A DNA stretch of 64,000 nt, taken from positions 620,001-684,000 of the forward strand of contig CADCXD010000005.1 of the NCBI GenBank assembly GCA_902806575.1, in the 5' to 3' direction. The notes under the pieces are model-generated. The model was not told the origin of the DNA and did not search any database. It was given only the letters and a program-made list of their open reading frames with translations. Each line of letters begins with the position of its first letter. The first letter of the stretch is position 1. This document shows, in pieces, positions 45,222 through 57,521 of the stretch. Both the position numbers and the translations under genes were made by a program. The DNA comes from Jackrogersella multiformis (Eukaryota > Ascomycota > Sordariomycetes > Xylariales > Hypoxylaceae).

Positions 45222-46928
45222 ATGGGCGCCGAAAAATCCCAAGATGCTGATACTCGACAGCGACAGCAACAACCAGGTCCAAGTCCACGACGCACGTTCA
45301 GGGGGCACTTATTTCACTCATTACCAGATTATTCTGGTCCGTACAGCGTAGGTATAATGGAGATAGAGGTGCCAGTACGCGAGCCGCGGACGTTTTCACA
45401 CATCAAGCGTAATCATGCACATGCGCTGCGGATGGATACGGTTCTCTTCTCCATCTTCTACCCCTGTGATGCCTCGTCTTATGCATCGAATAAGAGGAAA
45501 TGGCCATCTAAAGCCACGTGGTTGCCGAGGCCGCGTACCCTGACCAGTAAGGGGTACGCGAAGTTTTTTAACGTGCCACATCTGCCTGTTACGGCTTATA
45601 TTGCGGCTACGACCATGTTCACCAAGCTTCCGGCTTTCCGGAATGCCAAGCTTGCCGGTAGCTACGCTGACGCAACACCTCATCTATCTTCTGGTGCTCG
45701 CAGCGAAGACACTTTGATGGAAGGTGGGGAGGGAAAACCCAGGTTCCCAGTTATCTTCTTCAGTCACGGATTAGGGGGTTCTCGGACGTGCTATAGCGCA
45801 GTATGCGGGGAGTTAGCTAGCAACGGCTTCATTGTCGTCGCGATGGAACATCGAGATGGTAGTGGTGCACGTTCCTATGTCAATATTCCACCAAGTGGCA
45901 AGCTAGCATCCGATCTAAATGTTGATAATCCGGATCCAAAACGCCATTACAAGGTTGATTACATCTTCCCACGAGATAATGCCCAAGACACGTCGCCCCA
46001 TAATACCCGAGGCGTTGACACCGAACTCAGGCACGCGCAGATTGAAATGCGAATGTCTGAGATCGAAGAGGCCTATTACGTTCTCGAGCTTCTCAACAAT
46101 GGTCGGGGAGACCAGGTTTATAGGAATAATTTGAGGAAAAAAGGCAACGCTGGATCCAGCTCTAAGGGGTTAGAAGGTGTCGACTGGTCCGATTGGGAGG
46201 GCAAGTTCCTGCTACGGAACATCACGGCAATGGGGCACTCTTTTGGTGCGGCAATGACCACCGAGATTGTTCGTCAAAGTGATCGTTTCCCTTACATCGG
46301 TCAAGGTGTCCTGCTCGACGCTTGGGGGCAAGCAACGCCAAAAACGGGAGAAATAACTCACCAACCTTTACATAAGCCTCTCCTAGTTATCAACTCCGAA
46401 GCGTTTGCGCATTGGTCTGATAACCTTCAGAGAGTAGGTGATATTGCCAAGGAGGCGATAGATGGGGGTGCTCTCTGCTGGATGATGACCATCAAAGGGT
46501 CTACTCATTTATCCCATAGTGACTTCGCTATACTGTATCCAAATTGGATGTCGTTATTCGCGAAAACAATGGTTAATCCAAGGCGAGCGGTGTACTTGAC
46601 TGTGAACTCCTCCTTGGAATTCTTGAACCGAGTACTACCTCCTGAGTTTACAAAGAGGAACTTATGGCTTGACGAGGGTATCCTACAAGCAAAGATGCTT
46701 GTTGTGGATGAGTTGCCATGCGAACACCGGCCTATCGACAAATGGACAGCTTCTCGTCTCAAGATACCCAATGAGCTATGGCTCCGGACTACCAACTGGT
46801 TTCGACGAAGATTTAAAGCATCAGTGGTAGCTACTGATGTAAAGGGAAAGCCATTGATAGGTTTGGCGAACTTATCGATTGGAAGCGAAGTCTGGATGCA
46901 CCTCGGCCCAACCCGAGACGAACCATAG
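45222..46928 (+). CDS. platelet-activating factor acetylhydrolase family protein (PAF-AH II-like)
   Basis: Single exon, 568 aa; the ATG at 45222 is the first true start in the frame. It has an alpha/beta-hydrolase fold of the plasma/intracellular type II PAF-AH family. FPVIFFSHGLGGSRTCYS supplies the oxyanion region, GHSFGAA at 338-344 carries nucleophile Ser340, Asp366 lies in LLDAWGQ and His429 in KGSTHLSHSD. No signal peptide or TM segment is evident; the N-terminal 25 residues are polar and Gln-rich. The family hydrolyses short or oxidised acyl chains at the sn-2 position of phospholipids. The C-terminal about 100 residues (WLDEGILQAKMLVVDEL to the end) are usual in fungal members. No link to its neighbours is apparent. 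Confidence 0.92.
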   Translation: MGAEKSQDADTRQRQQQPGPSPRRTFRGHLFHSLPDYSGPYSVGIMEIEVPVREPRTFSHIKRNHAHALRMDTVLFSIFYPCDASSYASNKRKWPSKATWLPRPRTLTSKGYAKFFNVPHLPVTAYIAATTMFTKLPAFRNAKLAGSYADATPHLSSGARSEDTLMEGGEGKPRFPVIFFSHGLGGSRTCYSAVCGELASNGFIVVAMEHRDGSGARSYVNIPPSGKLASDLNVDNPDPKRHYKVDYIFPRDNAQDTSPHNTRGVDTELRHAQIEMRMSEIEEAYYVLELLNNGRGDQVYRNNLRKKGNAGSSSKGLEGVDWSDWEGKFLLRNITAMGHSFGAAMTTEIVRQSDRFPYIGQGVLLDAWGQATPKTGEITHQPLHKPLLVINSEAFAHWSDNLQRVGDIAKEAIDGGALCWMMTIKGSTHLSHSDFAILYPNWMSLFAKTMVNPRRAVYLTVNSSLEFLNRVLPPEFTKRNLWLDEGILQAKMLVVDELPCEHRPIDKWTASRLKIPNELWLRTTNWFRRRFKASVVATDVKGKPLIGLANLSIGSEVWMHLGPTRDEP

Positions 46929-49900
46929 CCATAACACGCGATTCGGTGGAATTGGGGAATAATCTAAAGAGAAAGGGGAAACTCACCCTGCATGATTTAG
47001 TGGTCTATTGTTCTTCGGTGTTAAAGAGAGTAGAGATGCGACTCGGAGATACCCTTTGGCAAGTGAATCTGCATACTGTAGATAATCAATAAAATCTGCG
47101 TTTACTAGATCGAATTCCCAAATCAATACATACATAGGTACAGGGGCAAAGCTTGCAAGGACGCAGACTCTTGCTATGTTTGTGTTAGACAGCGGATATG
47201 GGTCGAACTAGAACCTGGCGTGATCGATGCACAACGTCCATATGACTGCATATGGAGTCCAATACATAAGCGTGCAGAATAGGCGTCAAATAGCCGCCCC
47301 CCCTTAGTCGTGAACAGGGATGATGCCAACTGTGGCTTGAGAAGCCAAGATCCCAAGAATAGAAATACGAGATGAGGCTCCCAGCAAGAAAGAGTGCCTA
47401 GGTAGTGTACATACCTTGACACCTCAAAATGCAGCTGTAGCCAAGTGCAGGAATGCAGGAGTTGCTGGATCTCTCCCATCCCCCGATCCAGCCCACAAGC
47501 CGTCCAAGCCGGTTCGGTTCTAAATTTTCCAATGGTAGGTACCTAATAAGTAATGCAATAGGCCACACACTCGAAATCTTTTCAATGTCGTCAGATCTCG
47601 CCCGATCTGTGTATCGAAGCGGTCAAAGTAATACAATGGCTCTCGACCAGGATCACAACTTCGCGGACGACGTCGTGAGACATGACTTGCCTGCTTGCTG
47701 TTCCAGACCAATGTTAGATATAAAGCTTACATAACGATTAAACCCCCGGGTCCTTTTGGATCCATTTAAATAATTAAAGTAAGTAGCAGTTCATGTGGAC
47801 TGCTTGCGCGTCTTCTACTGGGGAGAGGTTGATGGTTCGCGCATGTCATTGTCGGTTTCTAGCCGTGCCCAGATTCAATGTTCCAGGTCTGTTGCCATCT
47901 CGTGGTTGCATTGCGTGAAAGCACATGTAGGGGAAATTTGACGTGCGTGGCGAAATGCGGAGTTGGAGGGCAGCCATAAGGCCAAAGGGAGCATCGAGCG
48001 TAGCAGATGGTCAACATAGGGGGCGCTAAGTGGCTATTCCGACCGGTTAAAAAGGATAACACTAGTTCCGATGAGATGGATTCGCATCGTGAGGGATGAA
48101 GTCCTAGTTTTTCTCGGTAACGTGCCTGAATTAAGGAATTTTCTTGGCACTTTCGGATGAATTTTCAATTGTTTTGTCCATTCTTACTAAAAGTGTAGTA
48201 ATAGAAAAGACTCGCTGATCATAACCTGGGATGCGACTGATAGTAAACGAGACTCCTCATTCGAAGCCAGGCTGAGCCTGAAAGTTCGACGGCAGTGCTT
48301 CTTTTGTAGGCCAACGGGTATGTCGTCCAACAGGTAAGAGAGCAAATGCCTTGCTTCATAGAGCAACACTTATACGAGACAAGGCGATGAAATAAATAAC
48401 CCAATGTGAGAAGTTGGAATACAAGACTTAACCATGATCAGATTCTGAGGCCATGGTGGGACGGTACAAAAACTTTAGAGGGTCGTATAAGAAAAAACCT
48501 GCAAAGCTTCCACTGTCAGAAGAAATACGAGTTGTAAAAATAAAAAATAAAAAAACTTGGAGGGCCCGTATTGAATTCTCAGCTGGGCAGTGGGGAAGTA
48601 AGGCACTACGCTGTTGCAGTACGTGGCTTCCACTAGAATATGTGATACTTAATAACTCATTAACACTAGGAGAACCGCTAATGCCACTAATAGAATAGGA
48701 AATTGACCTTAAAAAGACAACATCATGCTATTATTATCCTTATCCGTACGGTCTTACCCACTTAATAAGCTATTGCTCCTTTATTGTACACTTTCATAAA
48801 ACATCAATTTATCAGTTACATACCTAGGTAGGTAGCATAGCACAATAACACTTATGGAGGCTAGGTATGTTGCTCTCTTCCCAAGTTATAGGCATAACTT
48901 CGGTAACTAGGTACCTACCTAGGTACCTAGGCAGCTATATATGAAATCAATACAGCCTTATATTATTCAACTTTATAAATATCAATTAATAACCCAATCT
49001 TCTTGGATTTATTAGTCGTCGTCCTACAAGATAATTACATGTACTTACCCTAGCTGCCTACCTAGGTAGGTACCTAGCTTCGAAGCTTTCGTCTACGGTT
49101 GTAACAGTGGGGATGATGAAGAAGCAGGTTGCCGGAAGTAGGACAGGACAGGTACATACATGCATATGTATGTACCTAGGTACTCAATAGTTTTCTCTTG
49201 AGACACATTAGGCGTTATGTACATTTGCCACTTAAGTTCATGTAAATCCCTCGTCATTGGTATAACGTAGTCAATAAACGATCCGATGTTTAGATATTTG
49301 ACCTATGAAGTGTTAGGTCCCACAGAAGCACATATGTATTGTACATACATATGAGGCGGTAGTGGGGTAGGTATAGGTACCTGTTAAGAGGACTTTTAGA
49401 GCAAGTGCCAACCAAATCCTTGTCACCCGGCCCGTACCTAAACCGACAGTTTCTAGCAATCGCAGTCCACTTGTCCACTTCCTCCTGCTGGTTACATTTT
49501 TAAATCCAATCAATTAGGTAGTGAAGGTAGGAAGCTGGGAAGTGACAAGTTAATCAATTAGGAAGAAGGAATAAAGCTACCTACATAGAGGTACCTAGGA
49601 AACTTACCTACTAGGTAGGCTTGTGAACTCCGATAGACCGTTTTCTATTCCGCATCTGCCAGTTAGTTCACCTTCCTAAGTAAATCAATAGGTCCACGAT
49701 ACTCCTTGTTTTCTTTCACGTCTTCGGTTGGTAACTTGCATACAATGTCTCTGGTGTGTGAATGTAAAGCCACCAAAGATAGAAAACAAACGCCTTCTCG
49801 TTCTCGTCACCTACAGTGAATTATTTGTCTCTTCGTTTTCCGTTTTCCGATTCTCACCTAGCATCTTTCATCTTCTCACCTAGCAACTTGCATAGTTCTT

Positions 49901-50562
49901 ATTTCAGTCATTCGTTTCTAGAGAGGCTACTTCACATTTGTTCAATATCTAATGCACAACTATCTTGTATCTACCTAATTAACTAATCTGATCCGATTTA
50001 TCAACTTTGCTGCACCACAGCTGCGAAAAGATTGCGCCCGCTCGTTACCTAGGTTGACTTCACCAAAACCGCCAAGGTCTAAATATCGTGATACCTAAAA
50101 TCGCCTGCCAAATGCCTCTCTTCGCCTGTTCCATCCTGGGTGCTTATTTAACACACTTCTAGCCTTGTCTGGTAAGCAGAACCAGACAAGACAGGCGGGC
50201 AAATTCATCCCAGCTGATCCAGCTAATACCCGTCCAGCAAGTCCCGAACCCCAGACAGAACCCGGCTATATGGACATCTAGAAGCTAAGACGAATGGGAT
50301 ATATTCGTTTTATTTTTTATTTTTTATTTTTCACACTCCCCATTAGGAGGGACAGACCAGAAATAGCACTATCCAGTTGGCTTTTTTCTCTACCGAACGT
50401 GGTGCATCTCAACCCCGGCGACCCGGCCCTTTTCCCCAGCACGCGTCTCCAGATCTTCACAATCAATATACCTACCTACCTGGGGGCCGAATTCCTAGGC
50501 CCGAAACTATTCTGAGGATTTGCCTCGCTTCCTCATACACCAGCCGACGCGTAATCCTCAAT
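46929..50562. other. 3.6-kb gene-poor stretch rich in palindromes
   Basis: No gene supported. An 81-codon frame at 48453-48698 is Lys-rich and AT-rich with no recognisable domain. The second hotspot of TACCTAGGTA palindromes lies at 48821-49620. A TATTTTT-type microsatellite is at about 50309-50332. Confidence 0.5.
50309..50332. repeat. (TATTTTT)n microsatellite
   Basis: Three to four copies of a seven-base T-rich unit, about 230 nt ahead of the next gene's start. Confidence 0.7.
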
Positions 50563-53500
50563 ATGACAAAGGTACAGAAGTCAGACCCAGACCTACCATC
50601 CAGATCTGATAGCTTCTTACGAATGCTGGAGCTGGAGAAGATGTACAAGGTATGCAATTCTCAGCATGCAACCCTCCTTTCGGACCATTATCAGACACAC
50701 CATTTTCCCCTTTTCTCCTCCGCCCCTCCGCTCTCCGACGCACCATTAATATGCCTCCTACTCACATCTTATAGATGCAACGTATCCAAGGTCATGCCCC
50801 CGCGACGATCGCATTGCCAAGTACAAGTTCTCCCTCCGCCCAGCCAAATAAACCGTTTAAGGCTCGGCGTGCGAGCGAACATCCTCCGCTTTCACACCAA
50901 ACTCAGATAATGAAAGCCGTACGGCGGAGCTCTGCCCTGCCTTCACTTTCAATATCTATACCACCTGAACCTGTCGAACACCCTACCGCGGGGACCGATG
51001 GAATCCCTCGGGAGCTGCCTTCGAAGGAGGAACGCACCAAGACGGTGACATTCACGGGCCCCGAGGTGGAGGACAACGGCGATCATTCCGATCAGTCTTC
51101 CATATGTCAATCGCCGAGCTGGGAGCAATACGGCCGCAACAAAAAGAAGAAGCCTAAGAGACGAGACGCGGAGCAGGGCAAGAAAAGTAAGGAGGAGAAA
51201 CCCGCGAGCACCCTGATGAAAAAGGGGAACAAATTGAGCAAGGTTCCGCCGCCACATGTTCAGGGGGTTGAGCCGTTGGCGGCGGACCGCGCACAGTCGG
51301 CTCCAGAGTTAGATCTTTATACCAAGTCTAACACTACGAGCTTGGATATCCCAGCTCCGACTCCGCCGGGCGTAATGGTCAATCCAAAACTCGAAAACAA
51401 GCCAAAAAGCAAAGGCTTTCTATCCGGCTTCAGACTACATCATGGGAATGTTGCCGCCGTACAGAAAATCATCGACGGCCAGCGAACGAATGGCGACGGA
51501 AACCAAGACGCGGCATCGCCTATGCTGAAGACTCATCCGAGCGCCTTTGGAGTTGATCATGGTTTCACACAGACTCGAAAACCTCCTTCGATCGGGTCTG
51601 CTGTCTCGAATTCAACCCGATCTATCTCTTCCATGGATCAGCTCCCGCCAAGCGCTCGATACTCGGCTGGTTCAAATCATGGACGTTCTCAATCCTTACT
51701 CTCGTCTACTTGGAGAAAGCTGAAGGGGCCGTCTTATCTCTATTACCGCCCTGCTGAATCTGCTGATGGTACTCAATCCCAACGCCCTAGTAGCGCCCGC
51801 GAACAGGATATCGAGCCTAACTGGTTAAACGAACATCCGACAAGGCGGCCTGTGGAGCAGCTGCCGGAGCGTCCCAAAGAACGGCCAAAAGCTTCCGAGG
51901 AGCATACCCAGCAGCTTCCTGAATTCACCTTCCCGCAGAAATCCAAACGAGCCATTACTCAACCCACACCCGAACAGGTCGCCCGTAACGTTCGAAACCA
52001 TTCTCACTTAGAAGAATCGAGAGATGCGAGTAGCGGCTACGACTCGGCGGAGCCCACCTCGTTCCGAAGCCGCCGCACTCAAGTACCACACACGCGTGTG
52101 CCAGGTCGAGAACCGACTGCAGAAAAGGACAGGCGACCTCGACCAGACCGCGTATCCCGAGCCCCTAGGCAGCCAATCGAGTTATCAGATGAGGGCGAAA
52201 ATCGCCAGCCGCAGGCTAGACAGGCCAGACAGCCTGTGCGGGAGGCTGAGCGGGAGGCTGAGCGCCAGCACCATACAGGCCGTCAGACCAACGGTTACAT
52301 ACAGCCACAGGTGGAAGTCTGGGAAGAATCCGACCAAGATTCGGAGCCGACGCCTCGCCGGCGAACTGCTGCGAACTTCGACAACGAGAAGCCCAGCCAG
52401 CCCGAGGTCAATCTTAGTAGGGACGAGGAAGATGATCGGATATCCGTCGGCACCCACACATCGACCATCCGACCAGTATCTCGAAGACAAGGCCATAGTT
52501 CCCCTGGGACAGACGGGAGGAAACACGTGACTTTCCCATCCAACCCAAATACTATAGGAAGGGCTGTCACGTCTGATCTGGATGAGGAATCACATGAGGA
52601 ATCGCAGGCAGCAGTCACGGAACCACCGAAACGAGAGAGGGCACCCACGGTAGAGGATATCAAATCAAACGGCAAACCATTACGGCTGGACAAATCAGCA
52701 GATTACTTCTCTTTTATCAACCAATCGTATGCTCCTCCCGCTCTAGAGCTAAGGTCGCCTTTGGAGGGTAAATTCCCATCGCCGCGGATTGACGAAGAGC
52801 CGGAAGAAGATGACGATTTGGATCATATTTTGAGACATATCCCGGTCAGGAGGCAGTTCGAAGAGATGCCCTCGCCCTCCGAAAGCACGAATCAATCTAC
52901 TGTGGCACAATCGAATGCTACGAGTAGGATGGCAAAACAAAGACTACCTAAGAACTCGCCTTCCTTATCCTCTCATTATTCGGATAGCGACGTGCCCGCT
53001 TTAGAGCGTCTGGGGCTATCGCCGAAAGCTGCTAAGATCCTCGCGGGCGTAGAAACATCTAGCACGTCTACATCTCAATCGAATACAGACCCAAGCCGGA
53101 CTAATTCAGAAAGGTCTTCATCATCTACATGCGATGATGCTCCTCCGTCGCCGCTCATGGCGCCGACACCAGACAGCTCGCGTCCTCAATCACACAAGGA
53201 ACTCGCATTAAACCACAGGGATACTACGAACGGAACCATAGCGAGATCACGCATTGACGATTACGAGAGGACACCGCAAATGACCCATCGAATCCCAGCT
53301 GCGGAACTGCGAGACAAGCACAACTCGCGGTCCGCTAGTAGGGATGCGGATATTCGAGATGACGGCTGGAGCCGGACGGCATTGCCGATAGATCTTGAGA
53401 ATCACCGCTCTAATTCCTCCAATTCTTCCGATGACAAATTGAACATCCTCAGCACGAGCCCGCAACTAGTGGCAACCCCCACCTCGATTACCTTTGCAGG

Positions 53501-54158
53501 GGACGTTAAGGAGAGTGTCAAAGAAGAATTTATGAGTAGGCATCCGTACCAGCAATCTATTCTACCTAGAGCCCAGTCTACTCTCGAATTCCATTCGACG
53601 GGCTCCTTGCCCGAGATGAAGCATCAATCACCATATGCGAAGAAAGCGAAGGCCGGGGTATCATCAGTCAGCTTACCCAACTCACCACGAGAAATAATCG
53701 ACAACCCCCCCCGAAAGTCTGCGTTTAGAACGCCTCGCAAGAATAGTTCCAACAATGAAGAATATTCGGCCTTAGTCTCGACAGGTGCCGCTTATCTCCA
53801 AGAAGCCCGAAAAACCGCACCAGCCCCCGTCCCTACATCCCGGGCTTTACGGCCCCATTACGCGCATAAGAATTCATTCACCAGCGTCAAAAGTACTGGG
53901 GGGTCAGAGGGTCGGTCGGAACCATTAGCCAAAATGCTGGTGGAATGCTGCAATTGCAAGTTCTTTCACGATATGCCGTCGAGAGTATACGAATGCATGG
54001 CGAAACCCGACTCGCTGGTGGAGGACAAACTGCTCGGTGTTTCAGCCACCATCACGACGATGGTCAAGTGTCCGTGGTGTGCCCACGGCATGACTACTCA
54101 ATGTTGTTCGGGCTATGCAGCAGTGGTTTATCTAAAGGAAAAGCTGCACGGGAAATGA
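50563..54158 (+). CDS. large disordered protein with Cys-rich C terminus, function unknown
   Basis: Two exons (50563-50649 and 50775-54158) separated by a 125-nt intron give 1156 aa. I do not recognise a named family. Exon 1 encodes a short helical segment (SFLRMLELEKMYK), and the splice keeps the frame. Residues about 30-1080 are low-complexity, rich in Ser, Pro, Arg, Glu and Gln, with basic patches (KKKKPKRR near 150) and acidic patches (DEEPEEDDDLDHI near 700). They are very probably disordered. The last 74 residues are compact and Cys-rich: CCNCKFF, VYECMAK, then VKCPWCAHGMTTQCC, a possible zinc-binding unit (Cys1087/1088/1090, 1103, 1128, 1131, 1139/1140). The basic patches suggest nuclear or cytoskeletal location. 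The long intact frame argues for a real gene. Confidence 0.82.
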
Positions 54159-54937
54159 AAGATGGTAAGATGTCTCGTTAGGATGTCTCGGGGGTCTCCG
54201 ATTCGGGGTTTAGCTACCAGGAGAGGGTTAAAACCCATACCATTCCTTCTACACGTCGGGGGGGCACGGCTTCTCTCTGCCTATTTTCTCCTTTGTAGCC
54301 TACAAAACCGGGTTCGCATGCATCTCCTTTGCATATTATTTTGCCTTAGGCATTATGGTCTCCTAAAACTATCGTGTGCTGCGTCGCATTAGCTGAATCC
54401 AGCTTCGGAGTGAGGTATTTGGAAAAGATCTGGCGGTTCGATTTCCTGTCTCCAAAATAACAACGATATCCTTTCGTAACCCGCGCGAGATGACAGGCTC
54501 AATCAAGGCCGACCTTGGCCTGCGGTACGTTTCATTTTATGTATACTAGATGGATGAAGAAAGTAGATGGGCTAACGAGGATACGAGAATGAATACATAT
54601 GGACTTTGGGTATGAGCTCTTCTGGCCTCGTGTAGGTCCGCTTAGCTTTATTAGTGATGGTACTGCCGTAAGGGGATGTAAGAATATGTTTGCATGATTT
54701 CTTAGGCGACTACAGACAATGTTACACTACTCGTGTTAGGATATACAAGGTCGTGTTAAAATATAGCCAAGTCTTCTCAACTTCTCTACCTATTTCTGCC
54801 GAGGGCAGTAGAGATCTCCAACCGGACCGCACCCCTTTTCATCCTTTTCATCCTACACCCCCACCCCCACCCCCACGCCCAAAATGCCCCCCTTCAACAT
54901 CCATAACTAACAACCACCACCGCCCAACCTAGGTAAC
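54159..54937. other. intergenic, C-rich microsatellite
   Basis: Convergent 3' ends. A (CCCCA)n run of about four copies lies at 54855-54880. No gene is supported. Confidence 0.6.
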
Positions 54938-56158
54938 TTAACCCCACAACGCCCTGTTCTCCTCAACGAAGTCGCGAAACCTCCGCGGCGCTCGCCCGGT
55001 CACGGCGCGCACGACGTCGTTGACGCGGTCCTCGGACCCGTCGCGGATGCCCGTCTCCATGCCCGCCAGGATCGCCGCGTAGTCGGCCGGGATCCCGACG
55101 CGCTCGAACCGCGTCGCGAGCTCCCCGACGCTGAGCTCCACGTACGTGATCTTGCGCCCGAGGACGGCGGTAAATATCGAGGCGATCTGTGGGAGGGTTA
55201 GTCAGGGGGGTTGGGTAGAGGGTTTGGTGGGGCGGTAGGGGTAGAGTGGGGGTGGGATAGGGGATAAGGGGTAAGGAGTCAGGAGCATTCAGAAGGCATC
55301 GACCAAGCTATTATGATGAACGGCTTACATCTTCGTATGTCAGCAGCTCCGGGCCCAGGATAATAAAATCGGTATTGGGCGGCTGCGGCGAGGTCAGGGC
55401 GTGGAAGCCCACCGTGGCGATGTCGTGCGCGGAGATCCACGGGATCCTGCCCGGCCCCGTGGCGGAGTATATTTTGCCCTCCTCCTTAACGGTGTGCACG
55501 TGGTGGCCTTGCGAGAAGTTTTCTGGCGTGCGGTTAGCGAGGGCTTGGCTGTGGTTATTGTTTATTGTTAGACAGGGGTAGATATGATGGGGTTTGGTGG
55601 CAGATCTTGTTGATTTCCAGCTAGTGCTGCCTTTTAAATGGTGCGACTATCGAGATTGCACGATCGGATATGCGCAATTCGAAAGAAACGGATGGATGCC
55701 TTCGTCCAGCACAACTCACCCTGAAACCAAGTCGGCCTCAGCACCGCCCAGCCGACCTTGCCCTGCTCGCCCAGCTCCCTCAGATACTTGTGCGTCAGGC
55801 CCATCCACGGGCCGCCCTCGTCCACGGAGCTGGCGCCCAGCTGCACGAAGCGGGCGGCGCCCCGGGCCCGCGCGAAGTCGATGAACTTCCTCGTGACGAC
55901 GCTCTGGTCCGTCTTCGACGGCGCCACGAGGAACACGGCGTCGATGGAGGAGTCCGCCGCCGCGAAGATCGCCGTCCACGTCTCCTCGTCGTCCCAGTCG
56001 AACTTGACGCCTGCGAAGCCCGGCGGCGCTTTGCCGGACCGCGAGGCCACGAGCGTGGGGACGTTGGCGGCTTGGAGCAGCGGCGCGAGGCGGCTTCCTA
56101 CTTTGCCTGTGCCGCCGAGGAGAAGGACCGTGCCGGGGTGGGTGGTTGATGAAGACAT
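54938..56158 (-). CDS. EasG/NmrA-type NAD(P)-binding oxidoreductase
   Basis: Three exons (56158-55720, 55522-55329 and 55186-54938) with longish introns (197 and 142 nt) give 293 aa. The Rossmann N terminus TVLLLGGTGKVGSRLAPLLQAA is close to the agroclavine/festuclavine dehydrogenase (EasG) group of NmrA-like proteins. GVKFDWDDEETW, RFVQLGASSVDEGGPW, LRPTWFQENFSQGH and GRIPWISAHDIATVGF follow, all usual in this group. EasG enzymes reduce an iminium ion in ergot alkaloid synthesis. No prenyltransferase or other ergot gene is near, so the substrate here is unknown; a general imine or quinone reductase, or a redox sensor, is equally possible. The ATG at 56158 is placed directly before the Rossmann strand. 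Confidence 0.87.
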
Positions 56159-56771
56159 AGTTTGTTGTTTTCTTTTAATCTGGTCCTGTTTGCAAAGGAG
56201 TACTCGTCGATATTCGAAAGCGGCTATCCAATACGACTGTAGTATCACCAACATCGCACAAGCTTCCTAGGCATCTTATAGGCCGATATGTTCGGCCTCG
56301 CGTCTATAGACCCTGGAGGCTTGGCTCTTCATTTGTCATTAGCCCATCGCGATGCTGACAAACGAAGAACGCACCGGTCACACCAGCCAATCAGATCAGG
56401 GGCCCTGTCTCGATTCCGTAATCCGGTTTATAGTTGCGCCGCTCCCGGCATGTTGGTTGGAGGCACGGACTTTAAACCGGATTTTAGCGAATATAGGTGG
56501 GTCGGTGTGGGTATAGGGGTTAGGTGATGGCTTCAACCGAGAAATCATACCACAGGTTGGGGAAGCGTGGGATGTCTGCCGCAAAGTCGTGATAAAAATA
56601 TGATGGGTTGCAAAGATAATGTCTATTTGTGCATCGATCTATGGGTGATACATTTTTATATAATTAGGACATATTAGTTTGAAATCATCGAAGCTATCAA
56701 TACAATTTCCCAGTAATACCTAGACAGGTTTAAATTACTCCCCTGTAAGACCAAGCAGCCCCGGTACCACA
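56159..56771. promoter_or_regulatory. divergent promoter region, EasG-like / SnoaL-like
   Basis: About 610 nt shared upstream region with no supported gene and no recognisable regulator site. Confidence 0.4.
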
Positions 56772-57521
56772 ATGGCCTCTCCATACGACATCCAGACGTA
56801 CTTGTTAGACAGGGCCAACGTCCACGACACAGTGACTCGACTCGTAAGCTCCTGATTTATAGTCCCAACATTTTCGGACCGAATCCAATGGCGCGAGTAG
56901 CGAAGAACTAACATACGATCACTAATAAGACCTTGAACGTCGACTTAGGGTCACAGGAAGGCCTCGTCAAGGATGTCTACGCCCCGCAGGTCACCATCGA
57001 CTACACGTCCATATTCGGCGGGGCTCCCATAGAGACGACTAACGATGCGTGGGCGAAGAGCTTCGACCCGATGATGAGCGCGTTTGATGGGAAGCAGCAT
57101 GTTGTCACGTAGGACGTCTTCTACTTATCCCTGGCATTTCTTGTTCAATGTTAGAAACTAATATTGATATCCTAGGGGTCTGCTGATCGAACTCCCACAG
57201 CCCGTGAACGGGGTCGCCAGGCCGGACACTTGCAAGGTGATCGCGAATGTGAACGGTCATTTATTCCGGCGAGCGGCGCGGGGCGGGGCCATGATGCATA
57301 ACGGGGTGAGTTTCTCCTCTCTTGCTGCCTTGATATGACTTTAGCAGCTGCAGCTGAACTTGACTTCGAAATAGGGCCGCTACATTCTTGATCTTATCCG
57401 GCTGCCCGAGCTGGAGCAGAAGGGGGAGAACCCGTGGAGGATCAGCAAACACGCCACCATCCTCAGCTGGGAGGATGGAAGCCCTGATGTCATGACCGTG
57501 GTTGAGGGCATCGGGCATTAG
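56772..57521 (+). CDS. SnoaL-like domain protein
   Basis: Four exons (56772-56843, 56930-57108, 57176-57305 and 57375-57521) give 175 aa. The cone-shaped SnoaL-like (NTF2-like) fold is suggested by an N-terminal helix (DIQTYLLDRANVHDTVTRL), then YAPQVTIDYTSIFGG, FDGKQHVVT, CKVIANVNGHLFRR and RYILDLIRLPE, with a final strand HATILSWEDG. These are spaced as in SnoaL_4 members. The family includes polyketide cyclases, dehydratases and many proteins of unknown role. No Asp/His catalytic pair can be assigned with confidence. All splice junctions preserve the frame and canonical ends. Its divergence from the EasG-like gene suggests shared control; a small separate pathway is conceivable. Confidence 0.82.

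Noticed and set aside
48453..48698. 81-codon Lys-rich open frame
   Set aside because: Lies in AT-rich sequence, no motif; Lys codons follow from an A-rich run.
54420..54465. Possible tRNA T-arm (GGTTCGATTTCC-like)
   Set aside because: No acceptor, D or anticodon stems could be paired around it.
54938..56158. Ergot alkaloid cluster reading based on the EasG-like gene
   Set aside because: No prenyltransferase, chanoclavine genes or other ergot enzymes nearby; EasG-like proteins are common in fungi.
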